Shown one piece after another: positions 9,008-24,112 of a DNA stretch of 24,112 nucleotides (its first letter is position 1; the number at the start of each line of letters is the position of its first letter). This DNA is from Hypsibius dujardini (lineage: Eukaryota; Tardigrada; Eutardigrada; Parachela; Hypsibiidae). The position numbers and the translations under genes were made by a program. Where the stretch lies: contig LRSR01005380.1 in NCBI GenBank assembly GCA_001579985.1, positions 1 to 24,112 of the forward strand, given 5' to 3'. The notes below the pieces were generated by a model. The model was given only the letters and a program-made list of their open reading frames with translations. It ran no database searches and was not told where the DNA came from.

Positions 9008-9568
9008 CGCGACTGAAAGGAACCCTCAATAATTGCCGTGAAAAACTTACGGGAGTGACAAAAATGACAAAAAGACCGACGCAGAAAATGGAAAATGAAA
9101 AAATTGATTCACCCAAAACGAAATAAGTAAAATCAAACAAGGGACCGGCAATTTCGCTGAAAGAATAAATATCCTAGGACTTGGAAGCCGGCACGTAAAA
9201 AGGAATGAAAATGTTAAATAAGAACAAAATGCTTGAACGGAAGAACACGTTTTCCGTCCGTTCCGTGAATTATGATCCGTGAATTGGCAAACTCTACAAT
9301 CAACCAATCGTTCGATGCCTGTACAGTGCGACACGGAATTATTTGTTCATGTAATTATTTTTCTTCTCATTTATTAATCTCTATTAAATTTAAGCTCTAA
9401 GAATTCTGATATTCTGGATAAATTCTGTTATTGCTAGTTCGACTTGCTGCACAGTCTGGTCCGGGATAACCTGACAAGGGAGCGCGGGAGTCTCGGGAGA
9501 GAGAGAAGCCGGTGTGATTGTAATTGTTGTGCAATATTTTGGTTCCCCGCATCGGAATCGCTTGTGAG
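9008..9568. promoter_or_regulatory. Shared upstream region of divergent CHID1 and UTP15
   Basis: The two start codons are 561 bp apart and point away from each other, so this interval should carry both promoters and both 5' leaders. I see a CCAAT-type AACCAATCG at about 9303-9311, a doubled CCGTGAATT at about 9264 and 9280, and an AT-rich centre (9340-9420). There is no convincing TATA box for either gene. The promoter call rests on gene arrangement only. Confidence 0.45.
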
Positions 9569-11164
9569 ATGGCCAGCTTCAAGCCCGTGCAGCGAAAGCG
9601 ATTGCCACGGCTGAAGGGCGAACCCACTGCGGACGATAAGTATTGGACAGATTTCAATGTAAGTATCCTTTTGAGAAGGGAACCGACGGATACTTTTGTT
9701 CTTCGTCTACTTACCAGCTGATGCGGTTTACTTCATCTACACAGTTCCCCGTATCAGTGAAGGAACACGGACCCATTCAAAGCGTCAGTTTCTCCCGGAC
9801 AAAGCCGTATTATTTTGCTGTTACCACTTCAGCCAAGGTTGGTTATGAGTTTATGAATTCATCGTTCAATCAATTTGACGTCATTTGGCCATGGCTAGAT
9901 ATGGTTGATTGATTGATCAGTTGGTGGCGTTTATTGACCGAGCGCTCGATCAATCGATCAATTAATTCGTTGCCACATGCCTGAGGATGAAACGCATGGT
10001 ATGCGTTGATTCTTCTCGTACTCACAGAGCTTTGTTAATTGGCTAGATTAGTCGTCATCAGCACGAGCCAGAATAATCATCTGATTGGGTGTGCAAGCTT
10101 TTTATGTTTTGATTGAACCACTCACGTTACGCTTGTGATTGATTGGTGGATTGATTGATTCACTCACGTTACGCTTGTGATTGATTGGTGGATTGATTGA
10201 ATCACTCACGTTACGCTTGTGATTGATTGGTGGATTGATTGAATCACTCACTTTACGCTTGTGATTGATTGGTGGATTGATTGAATCACTGACGTTACGC
10301 TTGTGATTGATTGGTGAATTGACAGAGTGCCGTAACCGCGCTGTTTATTGTTTTTAAATAATATCCTTTAAAGTAAATTAAAACATAAAGCAGATTTATT
10401 TAGAGTCGTGGGCAGAGTGTCGTTTCATGTAGAGAAAATCTCTATTTTCGGCGGTGAAAATTTCTTTACAATACAAACAGGTAACATTTTTGAAATAAAA
10501 TCAAAGTGAACAATTTTTTTCAACTATTTATTGAAATCTGAGAAATTTGAGAAAAAACTTTTCGAATTGAACAGCTCTTTTTGGAACATTTAAAACTCCC
10601 TCACCTGCACAATAATACATTTAGAAAACAATTCACGCCATTGTTGTCGCCTTGCCACTCGTTGAGTTTCCAACTGTCAATTGATGTTTTGTTTTGCGTA
10701 ATAGGTCCATGTATTCAATCCTAACACGTTGGAGACTCACAAAACCTTTTCGAGGTTCAAGGAGGCCGCTTATGGCGCGGAACTTCGAGCGGATGGTCGG
10801 CTTTTGGTGAGGCTCCCCAAATCTTGTCGTACACATCCCAATCCCAGTACTGGTACAAGTATTCTCACCATCGTGGAGAATTGAATTATTTTGTGTACCT
10901 TTTCTGCAGGCGGCCGGTGGAGATGAAGGAATTGTCAGAATCTTCGACGTCGCAACCAAATCGTTGCTTCGCGAATTCAAAAACCACAAAGCGTATGTGT
11001 TACAGTGTTTCCAATGGGAAAAAGAAGAGGAAGGAAGACTCACAGACAGACAGACAAACAAACAAACAAACAAAAAAAACAAACAAACAAACAAACAGAC
11101 AGTCAGACAGTCAGACAGTCAGACAGACAGACAGACAGACAGACAGATCGACCCACAGACAGAA

Positions 11165-11222
<58 letters not shown>

Positions 11223-12638
11223 ACATTAAATCAGCCAGACGGACTAGACAGACAGAGAGGCAGAATGACTGACAGACTCTTTGATGACAGCCTTACAGAC
11301 TTAGAGATAAGCTGCACGGATTAATTCGTCCTCTTCATTTCAGGCCAGTACATTGCACGCGATTCAGTCCTGACAATACCCACGTCGTGTCATTTGGCGA
11401 CGATCGTAGTGTCCGTTACTTTGACATTCCTTCGCAGACGCAAGTGCGGTCGTTTAAAAATCACGGGGTAATCTCTTGCATGCTCAGGCGAATCATGTTT
11501 GTGATCGTTTGTGATCGCTTTAACCTGTACTATCATTTTGCTGTAATAATTTTAGGACTACGTTCGCGCGGGCGATGTCAGCATGAGCAGTCACAACTTT
11601 GTCGTATCGGGCTCGTACGACCACAAAGCTCGGCTTTTTGATGTCCGCACAGAAGGCGACAGCGTGCTGGAAGTTGATCATGGCGCACCGGTGGAGGCGG
11701 TCTTAGTCTTCCCTAGCGGAAACGTCTTTATGACTGCCGGTCAGTGGGATAATCTTACAGTGGAATGTCTTGCGACGGGAAGTCATCTTTTAACTGATTT
11801 TATGAGTGGATTGAATTATTGAAACATTACTGTTGAAACGCGATCTCTTGCCCTGTCGTTGCATAGTGAAGCATGTATTCAATCCAATCATGCGTTCGTC
11901 GTCTTGATTTTTCTGTATTTATTTTATTGATTTATTTGATAATTTGGGTTGATGATTTATTTATTTAATTTTTTATTTATTTTCGTTTAATTATTACATG
12001 TTTTTGCGAAATATTGACTGTGGCATGTCTTCTCTATGTTGTTTCAGGTGGGACAAATATTAAAGTTTGGGATATCGTCGCCGGTGGATCTTGCCTCACT
12101 TCCCTCAGCCACCATCACAAAACCATCACGGACCTCTGTTTTGCCAGCGGATACTCACGTTTCTTGTCCTCTTCCATTGACCGGCACGTGAAAGTTTACG
12201 ACGTCGCGTCGTACAGTCTGGTACACTCGATGGATTTCCCTACTCCTGTCTTGAGCATAGGCGTATCGGTACGTATTCGAACTTTTTCCACTCGTCCATT
12301 CCACTTTCCTAGAGTTCTTCCTCTTGACTTTTTTACAACGTTTCCAGATGGATGACGAAGTGATGTGTGTCGGTATGACTGACGGACTGATATCTATCCA
12401 TAAGCGGAAGGAGCCGAAAGATGAGGAGGAAATTGCCCTGAAGAAATCGGCGAAGAGGAGGGGAAACCGATACTTGGCAAGGGAGAAATACATCACCCCT
12501 GATGAGGTTCGTGCAGGTCTTTACATTGAACCGAGGGGCATGCTATTACGTGTGAGAGGAATTTCATCATCCAATGGAGAGTAGTTCAACCTAGCGATTG
12601 GCCGTCAGACAGACAGACAAACAGACAGATAGACAGAC

Positions 12639-12679
<41 letters not shown>

Positions 12680-13601
12680 GGCAGACAGACAGATAGTGAG
12701 GCAGGCAGGCTTGTCTCGAGATATTGAATTGGATGATAAACATTGTAAGCCAAGAAGTATTTCGGGTAGCAGAACGTGCAGAGGGGAACCTTGGTTTGTG
12801 GTGTATTTACGCGTTTTTTTTGCAGGGTGCGGTAATTGTTAAGGAAGAGGACAAGCTGATACTCGCTCAATACGACAAGCATTTGAGAAGATTCGAGTTT
12901 ACGAAGGCTCTTGATTGCGTGCTAAAGGTTCGTATGCGTCTGTGGGTTCGGTAATTTTTCCTTGGTGACTTTCCGAAAGTATGTTTGATGGATTTGTTTT
13001 GGTTTAGTATCATGTCTGGGCACCGAAACCGGACATTACAGTTCAAGTCATTCAGGAACTCGACCGAATGAACGGCCTCCTTCCGGCTATCGTGGGTCGG
13101 CAGCCCGAGCAATTGGTCGATCTGCTGGGCTTCCTGTGCCGTTACATCACCGACCCGCGGTTCTTCACGGTTATCCTCGGAGTTGCCGATCTCTTCTTCG
13201 GTAATTATATGTGCAATGTAGTTTTCATTATATTTATACATTTACATTAGCCCAGTTTTTATATATACTATGTGTATTTATTTATGTATATTTAATATGA
13301 TGGTATTTATTTATGTTATATTTTTAATGTATGACATGTAGTTTTCCTTATTGTACTGTTTTTTTTTGTAGAGCAATATCCATGGATATACGGGAAATCG
13401 AAGCAGGTCGACACTTTCATCAATCGGTTGCAAGAAATTCTCGCCCTCGAAATCGACAACCAGAAAGAGCTCAAATTGATAGTCGGCAATATGGATGCTC
13501 TGTTTTCAGCGTCTCGGCTGAATTCTGCGGAAGCTCAGGCGGAACTGCTCAACAGCCAAAAACCCGTTGAAATCCTTCCGCTGCAGTCTGTTGCTGTGTG
13601 A
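9569..13601 (+). CDS. UTP15: U3 snoRNA-associated protein 15 (UTP15)
   Basis: Exons are 9569-9658, 9745-9837, 10705-10806, 10910-10992, 11344-11467, 11556-11739, 12048-12268, 12348-12506, 12826-12927, 13008-13200 and 13372-13601, all phase-consistent, giving 526 aa (human about 518). UTP15 is a t-UTP/UTP-A subunit of the small-subunit processome and supports rDNA transcription and pre-18S rRNA processing in the nucleolus. WD40 repeats cover roughly residues 30-315: KTFSRFKEAAYGAELRADGR, GIVRIFDVATKSLL, RSVRYFDIPSQTQV, VSGSYDHKARLFDVRT, TNIKVWDIVAGG and SSIDRHVKVYDV. A basic segment (KKSAKRRGNRY) and the helical UTP15 C-terminal domain follow, with KHLRRFEFTKALDCVL and LVDLLGFLCRYITDPRFFTVI. 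The start is the first in-frame ATG after the leader and gives the conserved MASFKPV N-terminus. Donors of exons 8 and 9 are GTTCGT. Confidence 0.96.
10119..10322. repeat. 42-bp minisatellite, five copies, in UTP15 intron 2
   Basis: Copies start at 10119, 10161, 10203, 10245 and 10287 with exact 42-bp spacing. The unit opens CACTCACGTTACGCTTGTGA and ends in TGATTGATTGG-type sequence. Substitutions are few, so expansion or homogenisation is recent. The rest of intron 2 (9838-10704) is AT-rich with no other feature that I can support. Confidence 0.93.
11040..11275. repeat. Compound (CAAA)n-(CAGA)n-(GGCA)n microsatellite
   Basis: Within UTP15 intron 4 (10993-11343), successive blocks of CAAA, GTCAGACA, CAGA and a long pure GGCA run (about 11166-11221) follow one another, then degraded CAGA. 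The pure GGCA block implies a young, mutable tract. Confidence 0.92.
12604..12718. repeat. (CAGA)n microsatellite in UTP15 intron 8
   Basis: About 100 bp of CAGA/CAGATAGA units occupy the first part of intron 8 (12507-12825), ending in AGGCAGGCAGG. Confidence 0.92.
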
Positions 13602-14008
13602 ACGTTTTCCCGAAAGAGTTCACCATGTCATGTGTCTGTTTTACTTACGAATTACTATACATAAAATGAGAAATCGATCAAATACGCGGAAAATGGGCTG
13701 AAGGAGAAGCCCCGACAACCCGAGAAAAGTTTTAAAAAAATGCACTGCACAGACAGACGTTTACGGGTGAAGGAACTAGGCTAAAAAGTAACGTTTATAA
13801 AGAGACAGATCATTGGTTCGCTTCAAGAAAAACACACAAGACTGCTGGCGATGGTGAAGCACGCTACGAATGACGGTAAAAACCAACGCGAACTTCCGGT
13901 GCTGACGGCAACATACGTGCTGAGCGACAAAGCCAGCAGTTGATTGATTGGCTGATTGACAACCGACTGGGGTCCAATGCAACCGTTCAACCAATCAAGC
14001 TAACGGCT
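13602..14008. other. Intergenic spacer between convergent UTP15 and G-gamma genes
   Basis: The 407 bp between the two stop codons should hold both 3' untranslated regions. I found no AATAAA on either strand that clearly serves them; CATAAA at about 13660 is the nearest variant for UTP15. A few TGATTGATTGGCTGATTG units occur at about 13940-13960. No coding signal is seen. Confidence 0.5.
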
Positions 14009-14433
14009 CTAGAATAGAACACATTTGGTCTTCTCCGCCCAGGGATTCTGCTTCTTATCCACCGGGAAGACCAGCGGATCGTTGCGTTCGTGACTTTCGA
14101 CATATCCACGGAGTCTGAAGCAAAGCAACACTTTGAATTAACCAGTCTCACGTACTATGCGACTACGAAAACGATTAATAGTAAATGAATAATATTGCAA
14201 AAATGGCCTAAAGTCTGAACTAATCAGTGAACCCCTGTCATGCATAATAGGGCAATAGGAGGAGCTCCTACGCTTAGACTTTGCTTGATATTTGTTCACT
14301 CGACTTAGTTCAATATTTTGGCCATGTGGATAGCCCGTTCTTACTCGGCGATGGACCTCGACAGAGGCATCCGCTCCATGGTGACCTGGGCCTTCAAGGC
14401 ATCCACCTGGCGTTTGAGGGCTGCGCGATCCAT
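14009..14433 (-). CDS. Heterotrimeric G-protein gamma subunit (GNG13/GPC-2 type)
   Basis: Exon 1 is 14433-14345 and exon 2 is 14114-14009, joined in phase to 64 aa, the normal size for G-gamma. It starts [20 protein letters not shown], an amphipathic helix that would pair with G-beta in a coiled coil. It continues [20 protein letters not shown], carries the family signature QNPWAEK and ends in the CAAX box CVLF. The N-P-W triplet is shared with GNG13 and nematode GPC-2, while most other gammas have N-P-F. Prenylation of the Cys would anchor the G-beta-gamma dimer to membrane. The donor GTAAGA and acceptor TTCAG are good. An acceptor (TTAGCAG) lies 3 nt before the ATG, so at least one upstream exon is likely. 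One candidate is 15082-15065 (ATGCAGAAAGTCAGCTCG then GTAAAG), which would add seven in-frame residues. Another donor-like GTGAGT is near 14571. Confidence 0.9.
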
Positions 14434-14754
14434 TTTCTGCTAACGAAAAAGATTGGGAGTGATCTTGAGCAAAATGGCCGTTGAAAAGGTATTGATTTTG
14501 AGAGGAGCGAAAGCAAAACGTCTCCGACAATCCTTCCCGTAAAATTCGCACTGCAATTCATTCCAATTACTCACCTTACGTTTGTCAGTACCGGTAGAAT
14601 AAAAAATCAAGAAAAATTAAGGGGTTTTCTATAGCACTGCAAAAAGGTCACAAAGTTTTTTCGGAAGGATGCGTGATGAAGTGAGGGAAGAGGGAATTTT
14701 ACAATCGATATTTTGTCGCATGTGTTGGGGGTTGGAGAGGCGGGCCTTGTTCAG

Positions 14755-14788
14755 CCCGATCCCCCCCGCCCAGCCCAGCCCAGCCCCC
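14755..14788 (-). promoter_or_regulatory. G-quadruplex-forming motif upstream of the G-gamma gene
   Basis: On the minus strand this reads as five G-runs (GGGGG, three GGG, and a 7-G run) separated by CT, CT, CT and C loops, matching the G3+N1-7 consensus with very short loops. It lies about 320 bp upstream of the G-gamma ATG on its coding strand, in a probable promoter or leader. The opposite strand just to the left (14726-14744) is also G-rich, so the pair could instead fold as a cruciform. The motif is certain; the regulatory role is an inference. Confidence 0.6.
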
Positions 14789-15013
14789 ACTTAATATCGT
14801 TTTACACACAAATTACAGTTTCCAGAAAATATCTGTGCAAACACGGCGTTAGCTTCTATTCAAATTTGCGTGTGATTTTGCATATTGTTTCGTCAAGAGT
14901 TCAGTTGGACAAATCAAAACGAATTCTCTCTGGTTCTCGGGAAAGCATCAAAGCAATGAAGCAATGAAGCAAAGAATCAGTAAATCAATCAATCAGTCGA
15001 TGGCGTAGACCGC

Positions 15014-15043
15014 TGAAAGTTGAAAGTTGAAAGTTGAAAGTTG
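15014..15043. repeat. GAAAGTT tandem, four copies
   Basis: Four consecutive 7-bp TGAAAGT units lie in the region upstream of the G-gamma gene. They are a short simple repeat with no visible function. Confidence 0.85.
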
Positions 15044-16295
15044 ACACCTGTAGTAATTCTTTACCGAGCTGACTTTCTGCATCTGGGCCGAGCTGGTGGA
15101 CTACATTTCAGCATTCACAGCTTGTGATAAAAAATCTTGCTGGTCTTTAATGTGTTTTTGTTTTCTCAGTTTTCTCAACAAAATACAATCCACCACGAAT
15201 GATGGCATTTCGTGCCCTGCAGCGCCACCTGTCGCAGAAATATTTAGGGAAATGACGTAAGTTATGAGTATGAGTACATTTAGGGCGTCACATGTGCCCT
15301 TTGACTTCACTGCGAAGACCGGCGTGTAGGATGCGCAGTGCACATATTGGCTCCAGAGTCCGGGTAATTATGCTCCAACAATCCTCTACTCCGTCGGTGG
15401 AATTAAAAATGTCTTATACTTTGGTTCCATCAGTTGGTAACGGTAATTAACACAATTCCCAAACACATATCCCGAGGACTGGTAGATTAATTTAAGTGAT
15501 TTTGCGCATCGCCCACACCGGTGCGCACTTATTTGTGCACTCTGCACAACACGCAGTTTTTTTGCCAATAGGCAAAAGAGAAAAATCAACAATCAAATTC
15601 AAAGCCAGGTTTATCTTTTCCACCTCTTTACTCTTCCCCTCTTTCCATTCAAAACCTCATAATTATCCCCGTCGCTTAATTTGGAGACCTATTCTATGTC
15701 ACGGCATGTGACTCATTTGAAAATTAATGAATTCGGAGAGCGTGACTGATTAAGGCGGTAATTTCACCCCGCGGTTTTTTTTACCAGTTCCTCAAAAAAA
15801 ACCTGGAATTCCCGTCTCAGCTACCTCAATTAGATTCCTTGCTCGCGATCTGTACGGGACTTGCGAATCCACCCTCAGGTATGTTAACTTTAAACGGCAA
15901 GATTCGCATTGGAAGGTGAAAAGAGACTCAACAAAGTTCCGTGTTGTGGTTTTTATTGGTGAATTCTTCCTGTCCTCAGAACGTTCTTTTTATTCTAATT
16001 CCGATGAATTTTCGAGGTGTGATAACTGTTCACGCAACTTATTTTGTTCCGCATTAAAGTTGAATCGATTTGAGCCAGGTTTTTTTGGCTGCTTGGGGGC
16101 TAAATGATATTTCTGGGACCTCCTCAACCGTCGTTTCTCCCTGTTACTCTCATTCTGTCGAGTTTTACTTGGTTTTCTTAATTGTATGGAGAAGTCACAG
16201 ACAATGGGGAGGGATGTTCCGATTGGTCGGAGACATCTAAATGACCTTCCCAACCTCATAAGGAAGAGACGTGTACTCGGTATTGGTGAATGGTC

Positions 16296-16391
16296 AGTTG
16301 ATTGATTGATTTATTTATTAGTTGATTGATTGATTTATTTATTAGTTGATTGATTGATTTATTTATTAGTTGATTGATTGATTGATTGATA
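16296..16391. repeat. 24-bp AT-rich minisatellite, about four copies
   Basis: Units of AGTTGATTGATTGATTTATT plus TATT begin at 16296, 16320, 16344 and 16368. The last decays into (TTGA)n. It belongs to the TGATTGAT family of this window. Confidence 0.9.
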
Positions 16392-16778
16392 AGTGGTTTG
16401 TTTCACTTTGGTTGAATGAACGGCGTTTTTCATTGTTGCGGTTGTACTTCAATTCAATCAATCATTAGGGGGCTTTACCGATTGAAGGATTTGATTTATT
16501 GATTGCATTGGGATCATACGGACACTGTTGACGTTTCTGTTCATCGTCATTATTGCCCGCCTTCATTTTTTCTGTTTGGCTTATTTTTTTGGTACATTAA
16601 AAATTATTAAAATTACCGTGTAATCTGAAACGTAGGCAGCTTCCATAGTTATCATACGTAAACCTTATCTCCTCGTTACTCTGTTGTGCCGTGTGTGTGT
16701 GATATGTAATCTTCGGAAGTGACAAGTCCTCGACCGCTTCTTCCCACTTCGCGCTCTCTTATCTCTCACACACCACTC

Positions 16779-16785
16779 TATAAAA
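16779..16785 (+). promoter_or_regulatory. Candidate TATA box for the NEDD4 gene
   Basis: TATAAAA stands 334 bp upstream of the NEDD4 ATG. It is followed about 25-30 bp later by a pyrimidine-flanked CGCTACCACCG that could be an initiator. The 5' leader would then include the (CT)n run at 17079-17096. This is position-based only; upstream non-coding exons cannot be excluded. Confidence 0.3.
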
Positions 16786-17078
16786 CTCGCTAGTCGCTAC
16801 CACCGTTCCTCGTAATATCTGCATGTACATAGTGCGGTGTCATTATGCAACGGAAAGACCCGTATTATTACTTGCTCTCACTCTCTCTTTGCGGCAGGTG
16901 TTAAAATTGTCCGATCGTCGCTGACTAATTCCGCCATTCGTCTCTGATGTCGTCTCCCCCCTCTGGAGTTTTCAATTGGACAGTTCTGGCTGCTGTTGCT
17001 TCTGAATAATTTCCACACAAGTCCGTTTTTTTCACTTGGAGTAAAGAAATTCTCATCCGACCTCCTCGTCAGTCCTCA

Positions 17079-17096
17079 TCTCTCTCTCTCTCTCTC
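17079..17096. repeat. (CT)n microsatellite in the NEDD4 leader
   Basis: Nine or so CT units end 22 bp before the NEDD4 start codon. They could act as a pyrimidine tract if the leader is spliced, or as a GAGA-factor type site read on the other strand. No AG acceptor directly follows, which argues against a splice site here. Confidence 0.7.
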
Positions 17097-17118
17097 GGGT
17101 GTGGAGATTTCATCCCGG

Positions 17119-23350
<6,232 letters not shown>

Positions 23351-23935
23351 CCCTGATGATTGGGAGTCAGTCACACGGCGCAGTTGTGATGTGCGTGCAG
23401 AGATTCCCTGTCCTTTTGTTCCGCTCGCATCCGCGTCCGCATGGTTTGTTGATATTTCTTCCCGTTTCGTCGTCTTAGTGGTCATCATCACCGCTCCCTC
23501 ACGCGCGCGCGCTCTCTCTCTCACACACACAGCTGTTTTTTCTGCGCCATTTTCAGGGGCAGCCAGGCCACATATTTTTTTCCAGAGTTTTTAATTCGAT
23601 TTGGCATGTTCAAGTTGAACACGCATGCGTGGTGTGTGTAAGTGGTGTTTGGGAGTTTCGAGTCAGGGAGCTTTTGGTCTAACCTTCGATCGCTGCTGAA
23701 CGCGTAGTCGCATTTTAACCAGCGACAGATTATACAACCAATCTATGACGGAGCAAGTCGTGACGGAGTAAAGTTAGTTTCGCGCGAACTCTCCTTGGAT
23801 TTGCACAACAAAGCTAATGAATACAAATCAAATGATTTGAAAACCCAGAAAAGGTTTTCTGTTGTGTGACGTCGTCGTCCTTACCGTCCGTGACGAATAC
23901 GAGTAGATGATCGTGCACAGACACACAACGGAGTT
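23351..23935. other. Intergenic spacer between convergent NEDD4 and FKRP genes
   Basis: The 585 bp between the stops contain a compound (CG)n(CT)n(CA)n microsatellite at about 23501-23531 and a doubled GTGACGGAG/ATGACGGAG motif near 23743 and 23759. The AT-rich ATACAAATCAAATGATTTG at about 23820 is a weak palindrome. Both 3' untranslated regions must lie here, but I find no canonical AATAAA on either strand. No gene is seen. Confidence 0.5.
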
Positions 23936-24112
23936 CTAAAGCTTGAAATCTCGCGGATATTTCGGATTCTCAATGCAGCCCTTGCCGAACTTCAATTCCA
24001 GGAACTCTCTCCGGCGATTGGGGACCGCCACCGTCAAACCGAGGAAGCTTGCAGATTCCATGGGCGTCAGAAAGTCCTCCGGGAACTCCCGATCCTGTGG
24101 GTGCGATCGGAA
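23936..24112 (-). CDS. FKRP: Fukutin-related protein, C-terminal fragment (cut by window end)
   Basis: The minus strand is open from the window edge to a TAG at 23938-23936, giving the last 58 residues with no intron. Recognisable segments are DREFPEDFLTPMESASFLGL, then VAVPNRRREFLELKFGKG and CIENPKYP. They match the C-terminus of FKRP as I remember it (EFPEHFL..., PNNYRRFLELKFGPG, IENPQYP). FKRP is a LicD-type Golgi transferase that adds ribitol-5-phosphate to the O-mannosyl glycan of alpha-dystroglycan. The N-terminal stem, membrane anchor and catalytic residues are outside the window. A related LicD/fukutin paralogue is the only alternative that I consider. Confidence 0.85.
   Translation of the reverse strand, partial: FRSHPQDREFPEDFLTPMESASFLGLTVAVPNRRREFLELKFGKGCIENPKYPRDFKL

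Larger units (their letters stand above)
14437..16778. other. Non-coding stretch upstream of the G-gamma gene
   Basis: No convincing coding exon was found in this 2.3 kb. Its right end merges with the presumed upstream region of NEDD4. It holds candidate 5' leader signals for the minus-strand G-gamma gene (near 14571 and 15065-15082), the G-quadruplex motif at 14755-14788, a GAAAGTT tandem at 15014-15043, and the 24-bp satellite at 16296-16391. A minus-strand open frame at 16259-15990 is Lys/Arg-rich, then Leu-patterned, but has no recognisable homologue, so I do not call it. Confidence 0.5.

Noticed and set aside
9984-10086. Possible intronic C/D-box snoRNA in UTP15 (GGATGA ... CTGA)
   Set aside because: The C box has a mismatch, and no C'/D' pair or terminal stem is evident.
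10120-10322. CRISPR-like array of regularly spaced repeats
   Set aside because: The 42-bp units are contiguous without unique spacers and lie in a eukaryotic intron; it is a minisatellite.
11005-11324. Overlapping repetitive open frames rich in Thr-Asp-Arg-Gln and Ala-Gly-Arg-Gln
   Set aside because: Translation of the CAGA/GGCA microsatellite inside UTP15 intron 4; flanked by correct donor and acceptor sites.
15990-16259. Minus-strand open frame of 89 codons, Lys/Arg-rich then Leu-patterned, vaguely bZIP-like
   Set aside because: No bZIP basic signature (N-x7-R), no splice or start context, no recognised homologue; length is compatible with chance.

Overview
This window is animal nuclear DNA. 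The coding sequences are broken by spliceosomal GT-AG introns, and the products are conserved metazoan proteins: GPN2, CHID1, UTP15, a G-protein gamma subunit, NEDD4 and FKRP. Introns are mostly tens to a few hundred bases and many intergenic gaps are under 600 bp, so the genome looks compact. The G-gamma resembles the GNG13 / nematode GPC-2 type. I cannot name the species; a small-genome invertebrate bilaterian is my best inference. Two simple-sequence families fill introns and spacers: (CAGA/TCTG)n and (TGAT/ATTGATTG)n.

Layout, left to right. (1) 138-1692 (+): an F-box-like protein with an acidic tail, four exons, family not recognised. (2) 1693-3413: a spacer containing at least two foldback or MITE-like elements. 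(3) 3414-5635 (+): GPN2, four exons, complete at 305 aa. (4) 5794-9007 (-): CHID1, a chitinase-domain protein, eleven exons, 390 aa. It is tail-to-tail with GPN2 across 158 bp, and its introns carry two inverted-repeat structures. (5) 9569-13601 (+): UTP15, eleven exons, 526 aa, divergent from CHID1 over a 561 bp shared upstream region. (6) 14009-14433 (-): a 64-aa G-gamma subunit, tail-to-tail with UTP15. (7) 14437-17118: non-coding or undetermined, with a strong G-quadruplex motif, satellites and a candidate TATA box. (8) 17119-23350 (+): a NEDD4-type C2-WW3-HECT ubiquitin ligase, sixteen exons, 864 aa. (9) 23936-24112 (-): the last 58 residues of FKRP, cut by the window edge.

The gene models were assembled by hand from splice sites, reading phase and remembered family conservation. 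Every exon junction of the six recognised genes is phase-consistent. The genes do not form a pathway: GPN2 serves RNA polymerase assembly, UTP15 ribosome biogenesis, NEDD4 ubiquitination, FKRP dystroglycan glycosylation, G-gamma signalling and CHID1 the secretory pathway. I found no sign of a new multi-gene system. The most distinctive non-gene signals are a 199-bp element flanked by 11-bp direct repeats (Mutator-like by that criterion), a 100-bp-arm hairpin, a probable Tc1/mariner-pogo-type MITE, and the G-quadruplex upstream of the G-gamma gene.
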